Assembly: GCA_001917535.1 (NCBI GenBank)
Contig: MNEF01000026.1
Coordinates: 1 to 39,526, forward strand
Origin: Candidatus Rokubacteria bacterium 13_1_40CM_69_27
GTDB lineage: Bacteria; Methylomirabilota; Methylomirabilia; Rokubacteriales; CSP1-6
Length of the DNA: 39,526 bases
Direction of reading: 5' to 3'
Below, in pieces: positions 18,422 to 26,250 of this stretch (position 1 is its first letter; the number at the start of each line of letters is the position of its first letter). The notes beneath the pieces are model-generated. The model was given only the letters and a program-made list of their open reading frames with translations. It searched no databases and was not told the origin of the DNA. The position numbers and the translations under genes were made by a program.

Positions 18422-18901
18422 ATGAGAGTCAAAGTCTTCAACCGCAAGGGCCAGCTCGTTGGACCGGTCGAGACAGCCCCCGTGGAAAAGACTGACGCGC
18501 AGTGGCGGGTTCAGCTCACCCCCGAGCAGTTCCAGATCGCGCGCGGCAAGGGTACCGAGCGCCCGTTCTGTGGCCCGCTGCTCGACAACAAACGACAGGG
18601 TGTCTACCGCTGCGTCTGCTGTGGTCTGCCACTCTTCATGTCCGATGCCAAGTTCGACTCCAGCACCGGCTGGCCGAGCTTCTTCCAGCCGGTGGCGGCC
18701 GAGAATGTCGGTACACATGAGGACCGCAGCTATGGGATGGTGCGGGTCGAGATTTTGTGCGCGCGATGCGGCGCTCATCTGGGCCACGTTTTTGAGGATG
18801 GCCCGCCCCCCAGCGGGCTCCGCTACTGTGTGAACTCGGAATCGCTGGCCTTTACTGACGCGCAGGATGTGGCCAGCCTCGCCGACCCTGCTGCCGACTG
18901 A
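18422..18901 (+). CDS. msrB: Peptide-methionine (R)-S-oxide reductase MsrB
   Basis: A 159-residue MsrB, which reduces the R-epimer of methionine sulfoxide in proteins using thioredoxin. Two zinc CxxC pairs are present: C64/C67 (CVCCG) and C113/C116 ([12 protein letters not shown]). The catalytic cysteine is C136 in [11 protein letters not shown], and the [10 protein letters not shown] substrate-site motif is intact. The length is a little above the usual 130-150, with about 30 extra N-terminal residues. I place the start at ATG 18422. The in-frame GTG at 18413 is an alternative, and neither has a clear ribosome binding site. It stands alone, divergent from SBP copy 2, and its promoter seems to be borrowed from the duplicated SBP region. 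Confidence 0.93.
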   Translation: MRVKVFNRKGQLVGPVETAPVEKTDAQWRVQLTPEQFQIARGKGTERPFCGPLLDNKRQGVYRCVCCGLPLFMSDAKFDSSTGWPSFFQPVAAENVGTHEDRSYGMVRVEILCARCGAHLGHVFEDGPPPSGLRYCVNSESLAFTDAQDVASLADPAAD

Positions 18902-19365
18902 ATGCCGGTGGGCGGTGCATCTGGCTGCTCGATCCACAGGTGTCGCGCTTCGTTGGCTGCACGTTCAGCATGGCGCCGCCGGCGAGCGAGTCGCCTGCAG
19001 GTGAAGCGCAATTCCGTTCGCCGCACAGCGGAAGCGGCCGGGAAGTAAGGGAGCCATGAGACGGCCAGGCAGTACGAGGGCGAATTCAGCGCAGCGGACG
19101 AGGCGGTCCTCGTCGAGTTGGGGCGACTCGCGTCGGTCGCGTTTGAGGAGATCCGTCGGTCAGCGCGGGCCCAACGCCGACGTGGCGCGGTCGCACGATC
19201 AACCCCCAGCGGCGACGAGGATCGCGGGACGCGGGGCGTGACTCCGCGAGCGTCCTCTTGAGACGTCGGACTCCGCAGTGCAGCGGACCGGGGGCTCGCG
19301 CTACTCGCCTCCCGGCCGCTGAGCGCGGGCGGTTGAGCGGCGGAGAGATTCAGCTCCGGCGACGC
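18902..19365. other. 464-bp gap with no intact gene
   Basis: No frame here has a convincing start, ribosome binding site and conserved protein. The only recognisable content is the GAF-like fragment at 19049-19261. The flanking parts (18902-19048 and 19262-19365) show nothing I can name. It separates msrB from the convergent LLM operon end. Confidence 0.6.
19049..19261 (+). pseudogene. GAF-domain fragment (sensor kinase remnant)
   Basis: Between a TAA (19046-19048) and a TGA (19259-19261) one frame reads YEGEFSAADEAVLVELGRLA then SVAFEEIRR. This fits the C-terminal helix of GAF domains in histidine kinases, where the pattern is EGEFTxEDExLLxQLAxxASVAIENA. There is no start codon and no following kinase domain. 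The rest of the frame is Arg-rich noise. It looks like a short relic of a signal-transduction gene. Confidence 0.45.
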
Positions 19366-20496
19366 CTACACCGTCGCCAGCGCGGGGATCACCTTCGCCC
19401 CCATCAGCTCGATCGAGCGCATGGTCGTCGGGTGGTCCATCCGGGACTCCTGGGCTTCCAGAAGCAGGTGGCCGATCCGTAACTCGCGCCGCAGATTGGC
19501 GAAGCGGTCGGTTACTTCGTCGGGAGTGCCGGCGATGATGAAGTGGCCGGCCAGCAATTCCTCGTAGCTCATCTGCGCCAGCGCCCGCGGTCGCGTCTTC
19601 AGCGCGAATTGCGCCCCGGCCCGGGAGCGCATGCCCACCGGTGAGAAGTACTCGGCGGGCCCGCGCAGCGTCGGGCCCATGCGCCAGACAAAATAGCGGC
19701 CGGCCTCGAGAGCCTTGGCTCTGGTGTCCGCGGCGACGGCGCAGATCAGGAAGCCGAGGTTGTCCGGAGTCACCGTGCGCCCGGCCTCGGCGGCCCCCTG
19801 CCGGTAGAAGTCGAACAGCTCGCGGGCGACGTCGAACGACACCAGGAACGGCACGTAGGTGTAGCCGCGGCGGCCGGCCCAGACCGCCGTCTCCGGGCTC
19901 GCCGTGCCGGGGATCCAGATCGGCGGATGCGGCTTTTGGAGCGGCAGGCACCACGGGTTGACGTGACGGAAGTGGTAGTGGCGCCCCTCCCAGCGGAACG
20001 GACCGGGCTCGGTCCAGCACTTCACGATCAGATCGTGGCATTCCTCGAAGCGCTCGCGGTTGTGGATGGGATTCGTGTTGGCCCACCAGGTCTCGATGCC
20101 GACGCCGCGCACGAAGCCGGAGAGCACGCGCCCGCCGGAGATCAGATCGGCCATGGCGATCTGCTCGGCCATGCGCACCGGGTTGTCCTCGATGGGCAGG
20201 ATGTTGCCGAGGAGAAGAAGCTTGGCCCGCTTCGTCGTGCGAGCCAGAACGGCTGCGATCATGTTGGCGCCCACGTTCACGCACGAGGGCGTCGAATGGT
20301 GCTCGTTGATCATGAGCCCGTCGAAGCCCGCCTGGTCGGCGAACTCGTACTCGGCGAGGTAGCGCTGATAGTTCGCCGCGGCCGTCTCCGGGCTGAAGAA
20401 CCGATTCGGGAAGTCGAGCCGGAGCGACGGGTACTTCTCGCCTTCTCCGTCGGGGAACTCGTGGTGAGGCATCTCGCTGAAGTAGTAGAGCTTCAT
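19366..20496 (-). CDS. LLM-class flavin-dependent oxidoreductase
   Basis: A 376-residue luciferase-like monooxygenase (bacterial luciferase fold, FMN/FMNH2 or F420 dependent). It opens MKLYYFSEMPHHEFPDGEGE and continues with GFDGLMINEHHSTPSCVNVG, the conserved N-E-H-H segment of the flavin site. Further on are LLLGNILPIEDNPVRMAEQI, the GRVLSGFVRGVG motif, and a C-terminal AGTPDEVTDRFANL. The ATG at 20496 overlaps the stop of the alpha/beta hydrolase gene as ATGA. It is the last gene of the minus-strand operon that begins at 26206. A monooxygenase next to a hydrolase suggests oxidative cleavage followed by hydrolysis. The substrate is unknown. Confidence 0.9.
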   Translation of the reverse strand: MKLYYFSEMPHHEFPDGEGEKYPSLRLDFPNRFFSPETAAANYQRYLAEYEFADQAGFDGLMINEHHSTPSCVNVGANMIAAVLARTTKRAKLLLLGNILPIEDNPVRMAEQIAMADLISGGRVLSGFVRGVGIETWWANTNPIHNRERFEECHDLIVKCWTEPGPFRWEGRHYHFRHVNPWCLPLQKPHPPIWIPGTASPETAVWAGRRGYTYVPFLVSFDVARELFDFYRQGAAEAGRTVTPDNLGFLICAVAADTRAKALEAGRYFVWRMGPTLRGPAEYFSPVGMRSRAGAQFALKTRPRALAQMSYEELLAGHFIIAGTPDEVTDRFANLRRELRIGHLLLEAQESRMDHPTTMRSIELMGAKVIPALATV

Positions 20497-21308
20497 GCGG
20501 GGGCGTGTCCCTCGGGCGGCGCGACCGGCGCCGAGAGGAAGTCGAGCACCAGGCGCGCGAAGGCGTCGGGCTGCTCGATGGGAGGCAGGTGGCCGCACTT
20601 CTCGAGCACCGTGAGCGTCGCGCTGGGCAGGAGCCGCCGGTACTGCTCGCCGCACTCGACCGGCACGATGCGATCCTCGCGGCCCCAGACGATCAGCGCC
20701 GGATTCGTCACCCGCGGCAAGAAACGATCGAGACGCGGATTGTGCATGTACGGTTTCCAGGTGAGCCGCGCCGCCATCTCGCGGTTGCGGGTGGCGATCT
20801 CCAGCTCGGCCGGCGTGGGCTTGTGGCCGAACAGCTCGTCCCACTCGGGGATCGTCGTGGGGTCGTGGACGGTCAGGCTGAGGAGCTGCGGGGGCGGATA
20901 GTAGAAGACGTCGAGGATCTCCCCCGTCTCGGGCTTGAGGCCGACGGGGGCGACGAGGACGAGGCGGTCGATCGAGCGCGGGCTCATCGCCGCCATCTCC
21001 GCCGCCGTCCACCCGCCGATCGAGTGGCCGAGCACGTGCGGCCGGCGGAGCCCGGAGGCGTCGATGAACCAGAGATAGAACCGGGCGAGGTCGTCGATGC
21101 CCTCCATCCAGTCGGCGTCGCCCGAGCTGCCGAAGCCGGGATGCGTCGGAGCCCAGACCGTGAAGTGCTCGGAAACCTGCTGCACCCAGCGTGTCCATCC
21201 CCGGTTGCCGCCGGCGCCGTGGAGCACGAGCAGGGGATCGCCCCGCCCACCGATCCACGCGTGGACGTCGATGCCGCCGACCGAGATCGTCTCCTCGCGG
21301 GGTCGCAT
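20493..21308 (-). CDS. Alpha/beta-fold hydrolase
   Basis: A 271-residue hydrolase of the meta-cleavage-product/epoxide hydrolase type. It has the oxyanion region LLVLHGAGGNRGW, the nucleophile S96 in GHSIGG, the acid D212 in WGREDRIVP and the base H240 in CGHLPPIEQP. All three catalytic residues are present and correctly spaced. The ATG at 21308 comes one base after the LLM scar, and the stop overlaps the next LLM gene. The family cleaves C-C bonds of ring-fission products, esters or epoxides. With a monooxygenase next door, a ring-opening or ester-hydrolysis step is plausible, but this is inference. Confidence 0.9.
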   Translation of the reverse strand: MRPREETISVGGIDVHAWIGGRGDPLLVLHGAGGNRGWTRWVQQVSEHFTVWAPTHPGFGSSGDADWMEGIDDLARFYLWFIDASGLRRPHVLGHSIGGWTAAEMAAMSPRSIDRLVLVAPVGLKPETGEILDVFYYPPPQLLSLTVHDPTTIPEWDELFGHKPTPAELEIATRNREMAARLTWKPYMHNPRLDRFLPRVTNPALIVWGREDRIVPVECGEQYRRLLPSATLTVLEKCGHLPPIEQPDAFARLVLDFLSAPVAPPEGHAPA

Positions 21309-21309
21309 G

Positions 21310-21404
21310 CTACGTGAACGCCGGCATCACCTGATGGGTGAGGATGTGGAGGGTGCGCGTCGCCAGTTCCGGGGGAATGAGCCCACGAAGACCCCGAACT
21401 TCAT
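21310..21404 (-). pseudogene. LLM-oxidoreductase scar (both ends kept, interior deleted)
   Basis: Ninety-five bases lie between the SBP copy 3 stop and the alpha/beta hydrolase start. The ATG overlaps the SBP stop (ATGA) and opens MKFGVFVGSFP, a typical LLM-class N-terminus. In another frame the segment ends LATRTLHILTHQVMPAFT and TAG at 21312-21310, a typical LLM C-terminus of the form LxxFxxxVMPxF. The join is out of frame (95 is not a multiple of three). The middle 900 or so bases of an LLM gene appear to be missing while both junctions with the neighbouring genes are retained. Confidence 0.5.
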
Positions 21405-22939
21405 GGTCGCTTGAGCCTCAGGTCTTCGTACGGCGCGGAGTATGGGAAGGCGGGGATCAGGTTCAGAGCCGGCTCCTCCACCCTTGGTCCCACGCCGCGA
21501 ATGAACGCGTTCTCCCAGATCGGGGCGAACACCACGCGGTCGTGGAGGATCCGCTGGATCTGATGGAGCATCTCCTCGCGCTTCCGGCGGTCCGTCTCCC
21601 GAGCCTGACGCTCGAAGAGATCATCCACCTCCGGGAGGACGCCTACCGCATAGAGGCCGCTTCTGGTGGCGAGGCTCTGGATCCGCGTGGCGGCATTGCC
21701 GGCCGCCCCCAGGCCGCCGAAGACCAGGCCCTTGAACTTCTTGTCGCCCCACGCCGAGAAGAAGGCGGCCCGCTCCATCGTGCGGATCTTCGTCCGGATC
21801 CCGACCGCCGCCAGGTAGCTGCCGATCGCCTCGCCCACGGAGTGGTAGGGCGGGTGGATCGTGAAGTCGCCGGCGTCGAATCCGCGCGCATAGCCGGCCT
21901 CGGCCAGGAGCTGCCTGGCCCGCTTGGGGTCGTACGGGTGGGGTTCGATCGGCAGCGCGAACTCCATGTGCTTGGGGATCACGTTGCCGGTCAATCCCGC
22001 GAAGCCGAGGAGCTCGGCCTCGTTGAGGGCCCGTCGATCGACGGCCAGGCTCGCGGCCAGCCTCACGCGACGGTCACTCCACGGCGACTTCGGATCCCAC
22101 TGGTCCCGGAAGTCGAGAGCGAACACCGCATTGGTGCGGGTGCCGAGCAGCTTGAGGTCGGGCGTTCGCTTGATGTCCTCGGCCACCGGGCCATTGAGGA
22201 AGTAGGCGATGTCCACCTCGCCCTTCTTCAGCGCCGCCGCGCGCGTGGTCTCGTCGGGCAGGCTTCGGAGCACGAGCCGCTTCACGCTCGGCGTCTTTCG
22301 CCAGTAGCCGTCGAAGGCCTCCAGGGTCAATTCGATGCCCGGGGTGAAGCTGACGACGCGGTAGGGTCCGGCCCCCACCGGAGCCTTCTTGAAGCCGTCG
22401 TCGCCGACGGTCTCGACGTACTTCCGGGGAACGATCCATCCGGCGCCGGTGGCCGTGGTTCCGTAGAACGTGATGAAGTCGGGCCAGGGTTCCTTCAGCT
22501 GGAAGCGCACGCGCCGGGCGTCGGCGATCTGAACGTCCTTCACCTTGTCCTTGAGGAGCTTGGCCGCCGCGCCGCGGTAGCGCTCGAAGGAGAACTTCAC
22601 GTCATCGGCGCTGACCGGCTCGCCGTTATGGAAGCGGACGCCGCTCCGAAGGACGAACTCGTAGGTGAGACCGTCGGGCGAGACCGACCACGACTCGGCG
22701 AGGCTCGGCGTGGTGAGGCCGGCCGGCATCGGCTTGAGAAGCGCGTCGTGGATCGCGTAGAAGAACATGAACGGGGTGATGGCTCCCTCGTGCTCGGCCG
22801 GATCGAGCCAGCGCGCGGCCAGGGTCACGTGGACGGCCCACGTCATCTGGGTCGTCTCCGCCGTCGCGACCGGGGTGGCCGGGACGCTTCCGAGCAGCAG
22901 GACGAGGGCGGCGAGCGGTCGGGCCAGCCACCTCGGCAT
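21401..22939 (-). CDS. ABC-type extracellular solute-binding protein, family 5 (copy 3)
   Basis: A 512-residue SBP_bac_5 protein, more diverged from copies 1 and 2 but collinear throughout. A Sec signal (LAALVLLLGSVPATPVATA) is followed by [76 protein letters not shown] and the end EDLRLKRP. The frame is open further upstream as a shadow of the ThDP gene. The ATG at 22939 has GGAGG just before it. Unlike copies 1 and 2 it has no promoter region of its own and is embedded in a catabolic operon, 11 bases after the decarboxylase beta-subunit gene. Confidence 0.92.
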   Translation of the reverse strand: MPRWLARPLAALVLLLGSVPATPVATAETTQMTWAVHVTLAARWLDPAEHEGAITPFMFFYAIHDALLKPMPAGLTTPSLAESWSVSPDGLTYEFVLRSGVRFHNGEPVSADDVKFSFERYRGAAAKLLKDKVKDVQIADARRVRFQLKEPWPDFITFYGTTATGAGWIVPRKYVETVGDDGFKKAPVGAGPYRVVSFTPGIELTLEAFDGYWRKTPSVKRLVLRSLPDETTRAAALKKGEVDIAYFLNGPVAEDIKRTPDLKLLGTRTNAVFALDFRDQWDPKSPWSDRRVRLAASLAVDRRALNEAELLGFAGLTGNVIPKHMEFALPIEPHPYDPKRARQLLAEAGYARGFDAGDFTIHPPYHSVGEAIGSYLAAVGIRTKIRTMERAAFFSAWGDKKFKGLVFGGLGAAGNAATRIQSLATRSGLYAVGVLPEVDDLFERQARETDRRKREEMLHQIQRILHDRVVFAPIWENAFIRGVGPRVEEPALNLIPAFPYSAPYEDLRLKRP

Positions 22940-22950
22940 CGCGCCTCCGA

Positions 22951-23544
22951 TCACGACGCGCCCGACTGACGCCCCCGCGCGGCCAGCGCGCGGATGAACC
23001 GGCGCGGGCCGCCGATCACGTCGCGATCGAGCCCGCTCTCGCTCTTGCCCTTGGCGACCTTCACGTTGACGACGAGCGGGCCGGGCTCGGAAAGGATGCG
23101 GTCGTACGCGCGCTGGAGCTCGTCTTCCCCCCGGACCGTCATCGCCTTCTCGATGCCGGCGCCGCGGGCGATGGCGGCCAGGTCGGAGCCCGCCGCCGTC
23201 GCCGTCGGCTGGCCGCCCGTGGTCTGGTGCACCTCGTTGTCCCAGACGACCAGCGCGTAGTTCGGCGGAGCCGTGGTCGCGATGGTGCAGAGCGAGCCCA
23301 GGTTCATGAGCAGCGAGCCGTCGCCGTCCAGCGCGATCACGCGCACGTCGGGACGGGCGAGCGCGATCCCCAGCGCGATGGACGAGCACTGGCCCATCGC
23401 GCCGAACGTGTAGCAGTTGAGCGGGCGGTCGGCGACGGCGTGGAGATCGAACGAGGCCTGGCCGAGATTCGCGACCACGACCTCGTTGCCGAGGCGCTCG
23501 GCGAGGAGGCGGGTGGCGATGGCGCGGGTCAGCGGGGCGCTCAT
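22951..23544 (-). CDS. ThDP-dependent decarboxylase, pyrophosphate-binding (beta/ComE-like) subunit
   Basis: A 197-residue protein that corresponds only to the C-terminal, thiamin-diphosphate-binding half of a ThDP decarboxylase. It opens SAPLTRAIATRLLAERLGNE and carries GAMGQCSSIALGIALARPDV and the GDGSLLMNLGSL motif (GDG followed by N about 26 residues later, ending APPN) that binds Mg-ThDP. Split two-subunit enzymes of this kind include sulfopyruvate decarboxylase (ComDE) and some phosphonopyruvate decarboxylases. Its ATG overlaps the alpha-subunit stop (ATGA), so the pair is made as a complex. The substrate is probably a 2-keto acid. Confidence 0.88.
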   Translation of the reverse strand: MSAPLTRAIATRLLAERLGNEVVVANLGQASFDLHAVADRPLNCYTFGAMGQCSSIALGIALARPDVRVIALDGDGSLLMNLGSLCTIATTAPPNYALVVWDNEVHQTTGGQPTATAAGSDLAAIARGAGIEKAMTVRGEDELQRAYDRILSEPGPLVVNVKVAKGKSESGLDRDVIGGPRRFIRALAARGRQSGAS

Positions 23545-24071
23545 CCGAGCTTCCCGCCCGTCAGCTCCGCGGGCAGCAGGAACGCCACCGGCAGCGCGCG
23601 GGTATAGGCGAGCTTGATGAGGCCGTCACCCTGCGCCTCGAGCTCGGCGATCGAGCGGGGCACGATAGACCGGATGCCGAGCGCGTCGAGGATCTTCGGC
23701 GTGGCCTGGCCCATGGGCACCTGCGCCGGGTTGAACTCGCCAAGATCGCCACGGTGGCTGATGACCAGCACGACCGGAATCTGGCTGGCGACGTTGAGCG
23801 AGCCCAGCGTGTTCACGCAGTTGCCGAGGCCGCTGTTCTGCATGAGCAGCGCGCCGCGCTGCCCCGCCAGGAACGCGCCCGCCAGCAGCCCGACGCCTTC
23901 TTCCTCGCGCGTCACCGTCACCACGCGGCACGCCGCGTCGGCCCCCAGGTGCTCGAGGACCTGGGTCACGATCGAGTCGGGGACGGTCGCGAACATCCGG
24001 ATGCCGTTGCGGCGGAGGACGTCCGCCACGTGCTTGGACCAGCTCGGGTCCCCCGCGGTCACCCCGGCCAT
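23541..24071 (-). CDS. ThDP-dependent decarboxylase, pyrimidine-binding (alpha/ComD-like) subunit
   Basis: A 176-residue protein corresponding to the N-terminal (PYR) domain of ThDP decarboxylases. It has GIRMFATVPDSIVTQVLEHL, then VTREEEGVGLLAGAFLAGQR with the conserved glutamate that activates the cofactor, then LLMQNSGLGNCVNTLGSLN, which is the pattern of ComD and phosphonopyruvate decarboxylases. It ends with a short tail and overlaps the beta-subunit gene. A GGAGG precedes the ATG. The gene lies 21 bases after the 2OG oxygenase gene. The two subunits form one active site at their interface. Confidence 0.88.
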   Translation of the reverse strand: MAGVTAGDPSWSKHVADVLRRNGIRMFATVPDSIVTQVLEHLGADAACRVVTVTREEEGVGLLAGAFLAGQRGALLMQNSGLGNCVNTLGSLNVASQIPVVLVISHRGDLGEFNPAQVPMGQATPKILDALGIRSIVPRSIAELEAQGDGLIKLAYTRALPVAFLLPAELTGGKLG

Positions 24072-24092
24072 GGCCAGTCCTCCCGCCGCGCC

Positions 24093-25130
24093 TCAGGAGG
24101 CGGCGCGCTCACTCCCCGCGTAGTCCTTCTGGTGGAAGTAGTTGGCGCTGTAGAACTCGAGGACCAGGTCCCGGTAGACCGCGCGCGGGTAGCGCGGCGG
24201 ACGGTCGGCGCTCACGCAGGTCGGCAGGCATTCGAGCACGGCGTCCGGGTTGGGGCTGTAGAAGAACCCGATCGAGTAGCGGTCCTGGCCCGAGTCGTTC
24301 AGCACGCCATGGGGCGTCGAGAGGAAGCGGTCGTTCGACCACCGCTTCGTGACGTTGCCGAGGTTGACGAGGAAGGTCCCCGGGATCACGGGCGGGGCCA
24401 GCCACTCCTCGCTGGGAAGGCGGACGGCCAGCCCGGGCACGTCCTCGCGGGCGAGGATGGTGAAGAACGAGTTGTCGGTGTGCGGCCCCTGGCCGAACTG
24501 CTCGTCGTCGTCCGCGTGCTGGGGCGGGTAGTGCAGGAAGCGTAGATTGATGTGGGCCTCGTTCTGGAAGAACGGGTCGAAGTACTCGGCGGGCAGGTCG
24601 AGCGCCCGCGCGAGCACCGGGAGCATCCTCTCGCCGAGCGCTTCCAGCGTCTTGAAGTACCGGATCATGGTGGCCCGCATCCCGTCATGGCCCGGAGGCC
24701 ACTGGTTACGGCCCCGGAGCGGAATGCCGGCGAGGACGTCCGGGTGGTCGGCGCCGCGGTCGTGGCTGATGAAGAAGCTCTCGTTGTAGTTCGGGCGGGT
24801 GGCCTTGTGGACGGTCGAGTGCCGCTGCATGCTCTGGTTGACCGCGAGATACCCGATGTTGTTCTCGTTGATCTTGAGCCGGAGCTTCTCCTCGATGGGC
24901 ATGGCGTGAAACTCGCGGGAGGCCTCGAAGGCGGCCTCCACCACCGCCGGCGGCACGCCGTGGCCCGCGAGGTAGAAGAAGCCGACGGCCTCGCAGGCGC
25001 GCCGGACCTGACCGGCCACGCCGTCCAGCTCTGGGGCGCCGTCCCTGAAGACTGGCCCGAAGTCGATCACCGGGATGGCTCGGGTGGCTTCCTCGAGGTT
25101 CTTCACGGCCATGGCCTTGAAGATGTTCAT
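24093..25130 (-). CDS. 2-oxoglutarate/Fe(II) oxygenase, isopenicillin-N-synthase-like
   Basis: A 345-residue non-haem iron oxygenase. It has the DIOX_N domain (AIPVIDFGPVFRDGAPELDG, GFFYLAGHGVPPAVVEAAF) and the 2OG-FeII core. The iron ligands are H217-x-D219 (GPHTDNSFFTIL) and H274 (STPHGVL). The 2OG carboxylate binders are R284-x-S286 (RYSIGFF). All are intact. Members hydroxylate, desaturate or cyclise small molecules, or demethylate. The ATG at 25130 follows a GGAGGAG site. It lies 23 bases downstream of the ketopantoate-reductase-like gene. Its company (decarboxylase, monooxygenase, hydrolase, SBP) points to degradation of an imported compound. Confidence 0.92.
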   Translation of the reverse strand: MNIFKAMAVKNLEEATRAIPVIDFGPVFRDGAPELDGVAGQVRRACEAVGFFYLAGHGVPPAVVEAAFEASREFHAMPIEEKLRLKINENNIGYLAVNQSMQRHSTVHKATRPNYNESFFISHDRGADHPDVLAGIPLRGRNQWPPGHDGMRATMIRYFKTLEALGERMLPVLARALDLPAEYFDPFFQNEAHINLRFLHYPPQHADDDEQFGQGPHTDNSFFTILAREDVPGLAVRLPSEEWLAPPVIPGTFLVNLGNVTKRWSNDRFLSTPHGVLNDSGQDRYSIGFFYSPNPDAVLECLPTCVSADRPPRYPRAVYRDLVLEFYSANYFHQKDYAGSERAAS

Positions 25131-25153
25131 CGGCCGCTCCTCCGTTCTCGCCT

Positions 25154-26206
25154 CTACACGCCCGCCCGGCGCAGCACGAGCCCGATATTCTGGGGCTCGG
25201 GCCGGCGCCGGCCGTCTTCCACCTCGTGCACGACCTCGACCGCGGCCGCCGAGACCGGCGTGGGCACACCGTGCTCGCGGCCCTGCGCCACCACGTAGCC
25301 GTTCATGTGGTCGATCTCGGTAGGCCGGCCCTTGGCGACATCTTGGGCCATCGACGCTCGCCAGTTGCGGGGAGTCGCCGAGGCCGGCGTGAGCATGCGG
25401 TCCAGGACCTCCCACGTCTCGCGCCGGTCGGCGTCCGCCCACTGCTCGGCGGCGGCGCCGTTGAACTTGGGGACGCGGTAGCCGAGCGCGCGCCCGACGC
25501 GCGCCGACTCCCCGGCCAGATGGATCGTGATGGCGCGCCCCACCTCGCTCGCGGCGATCTCCAGCGAGCCGAGCCCGGACATGGCCTGGACCGGGTTGCC
25601 CATGGCGTTGGCGCAGAGCTTGGCCCACCGCTCGCCCCAGAGATTGTCCGTGACCTGAGCGCCGTCGATCACCGAGAGCATCTGGGCCAGCTCGGTGGCG
25701 CGCGGCGTGGTCCGCCCGTCGTGCTCGCCCACGCGAAAGACGTCGTGCCCTCGGCCCTGGCCCTTGTCCATGCCCCGCTCGACCTGGCCGGGCTTCCACA
25801 GCGCCACGCCGATCTTGGACATGACCAGCCCCACGGCACGCGGGGCGCCGGTCACGGCCGCCACCACCGGGTCGGGCCAGCAGTTCTGCGCCGCGACGAC
25901 GTAGCCATCGGGGGCCAGGTGCCGGAGCGCGAGTTGAGCCGCCCACGCCGTGTCGTACACCTTCATGGCGACGAATGCGATCTCGTAATCGCGGGGCAGG
26001 CGGGCCGCCTCGTTGAGGTGGACGGCGGTGGGGCGCGCTTCGAAGGGCTCGTGAGGCCCGGTCACCGACAGGCCGCGCTGTCGGATGGTCTCGACCTGCT
26101 CGGCCCAGGGATCGACGAGCGTCACGTCGTGTCCGGCGCGCGACAGGAAGGCCCCGAGGTAGCTTCCGATGGCCCCGGCGCCGACGAAGAGAAGTCTCTT
26201 ACCCAT
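25154..26206 (-). CDS. Ketopantoate-reductase-family dehydrogenase
   Basis: A 350-residue NADP-dependent oxidoreductase of the 2-dehydropantoate 2-reductase (ApbA/PanE) family. The N-terminal Rossmann motif is LLFVGAGAIGSYLGAFLSRAG. The C-terminal all-helical domain contains NLWGERWAKLCANAMGNPV and KGRPTEIDHMNGYVV, the family's active-site and substrate-binding segments. It is somewhat longer than PanE (about 300). It is the first gene of the long minus-strand operon and has a GGGAGG site before its ATG. Many such paralogues in catabolic operons act on other 2-keto or 2-hydroxy acids, so PanE function should not be assumed. Confidence 0.88.
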   Translation of the reverse strand: MGKRLLFVGAGAIGSYLGAFLSRAGHDVTLVDPWAEQVETIRQRGLSVTGPHEPFEARPTAVHLNEAARLPRDYEIAFVAMKVYDTAWAAQLALRHLAPDGYVVAAQNCWPDPVVAAVTGAPRAVGLVMSKIGVALWKPGQVERGMDKGQGRGHDVFRVGEHDGRTTPRATELAQMLSVIDGAQVTDNLWGERWAKLCANAMGNPVQAMSGLGSLEIAASEVGRAITIHLAGESARVGRALGYRVPKFNGAAAEQWADADRRETWEVLDRMLTPASATPRNWRASMAQDVAKGRPTEIDHMNGYVVAQGREHGVPTPVSAAAVEVVHEVEDGRRRPEPQNIGLVLRRAGV

Positions 26207-26236
26207 GGTGCCTCCCGGGAGAGTCCGGCCGCCGGG

Positions 26237-26242
26237 TATTAT
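26237..26242 (+). promoter_or_regulatory. -10 element of a likely leaderless promoter for the RluA-type gene
   Basis: TATTAT (26237-26242) lies eight bases before the GTG at 26251. With transcription normally starting six to nine bases after the -10, the mRNA would begin at or next to the start codon. No ribosome binding site is visible, and no good -35 is seen. Confidence 0.4.
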
Positions 26243-26250
26243 CCCTCTTT

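Noticed and set aside
16567-18495. Long plus-strand frame across SBP copy 2
   Set aside because: Antisense of a clear family-5 SBP gene, with similar shadows over the other two copies. No domain.
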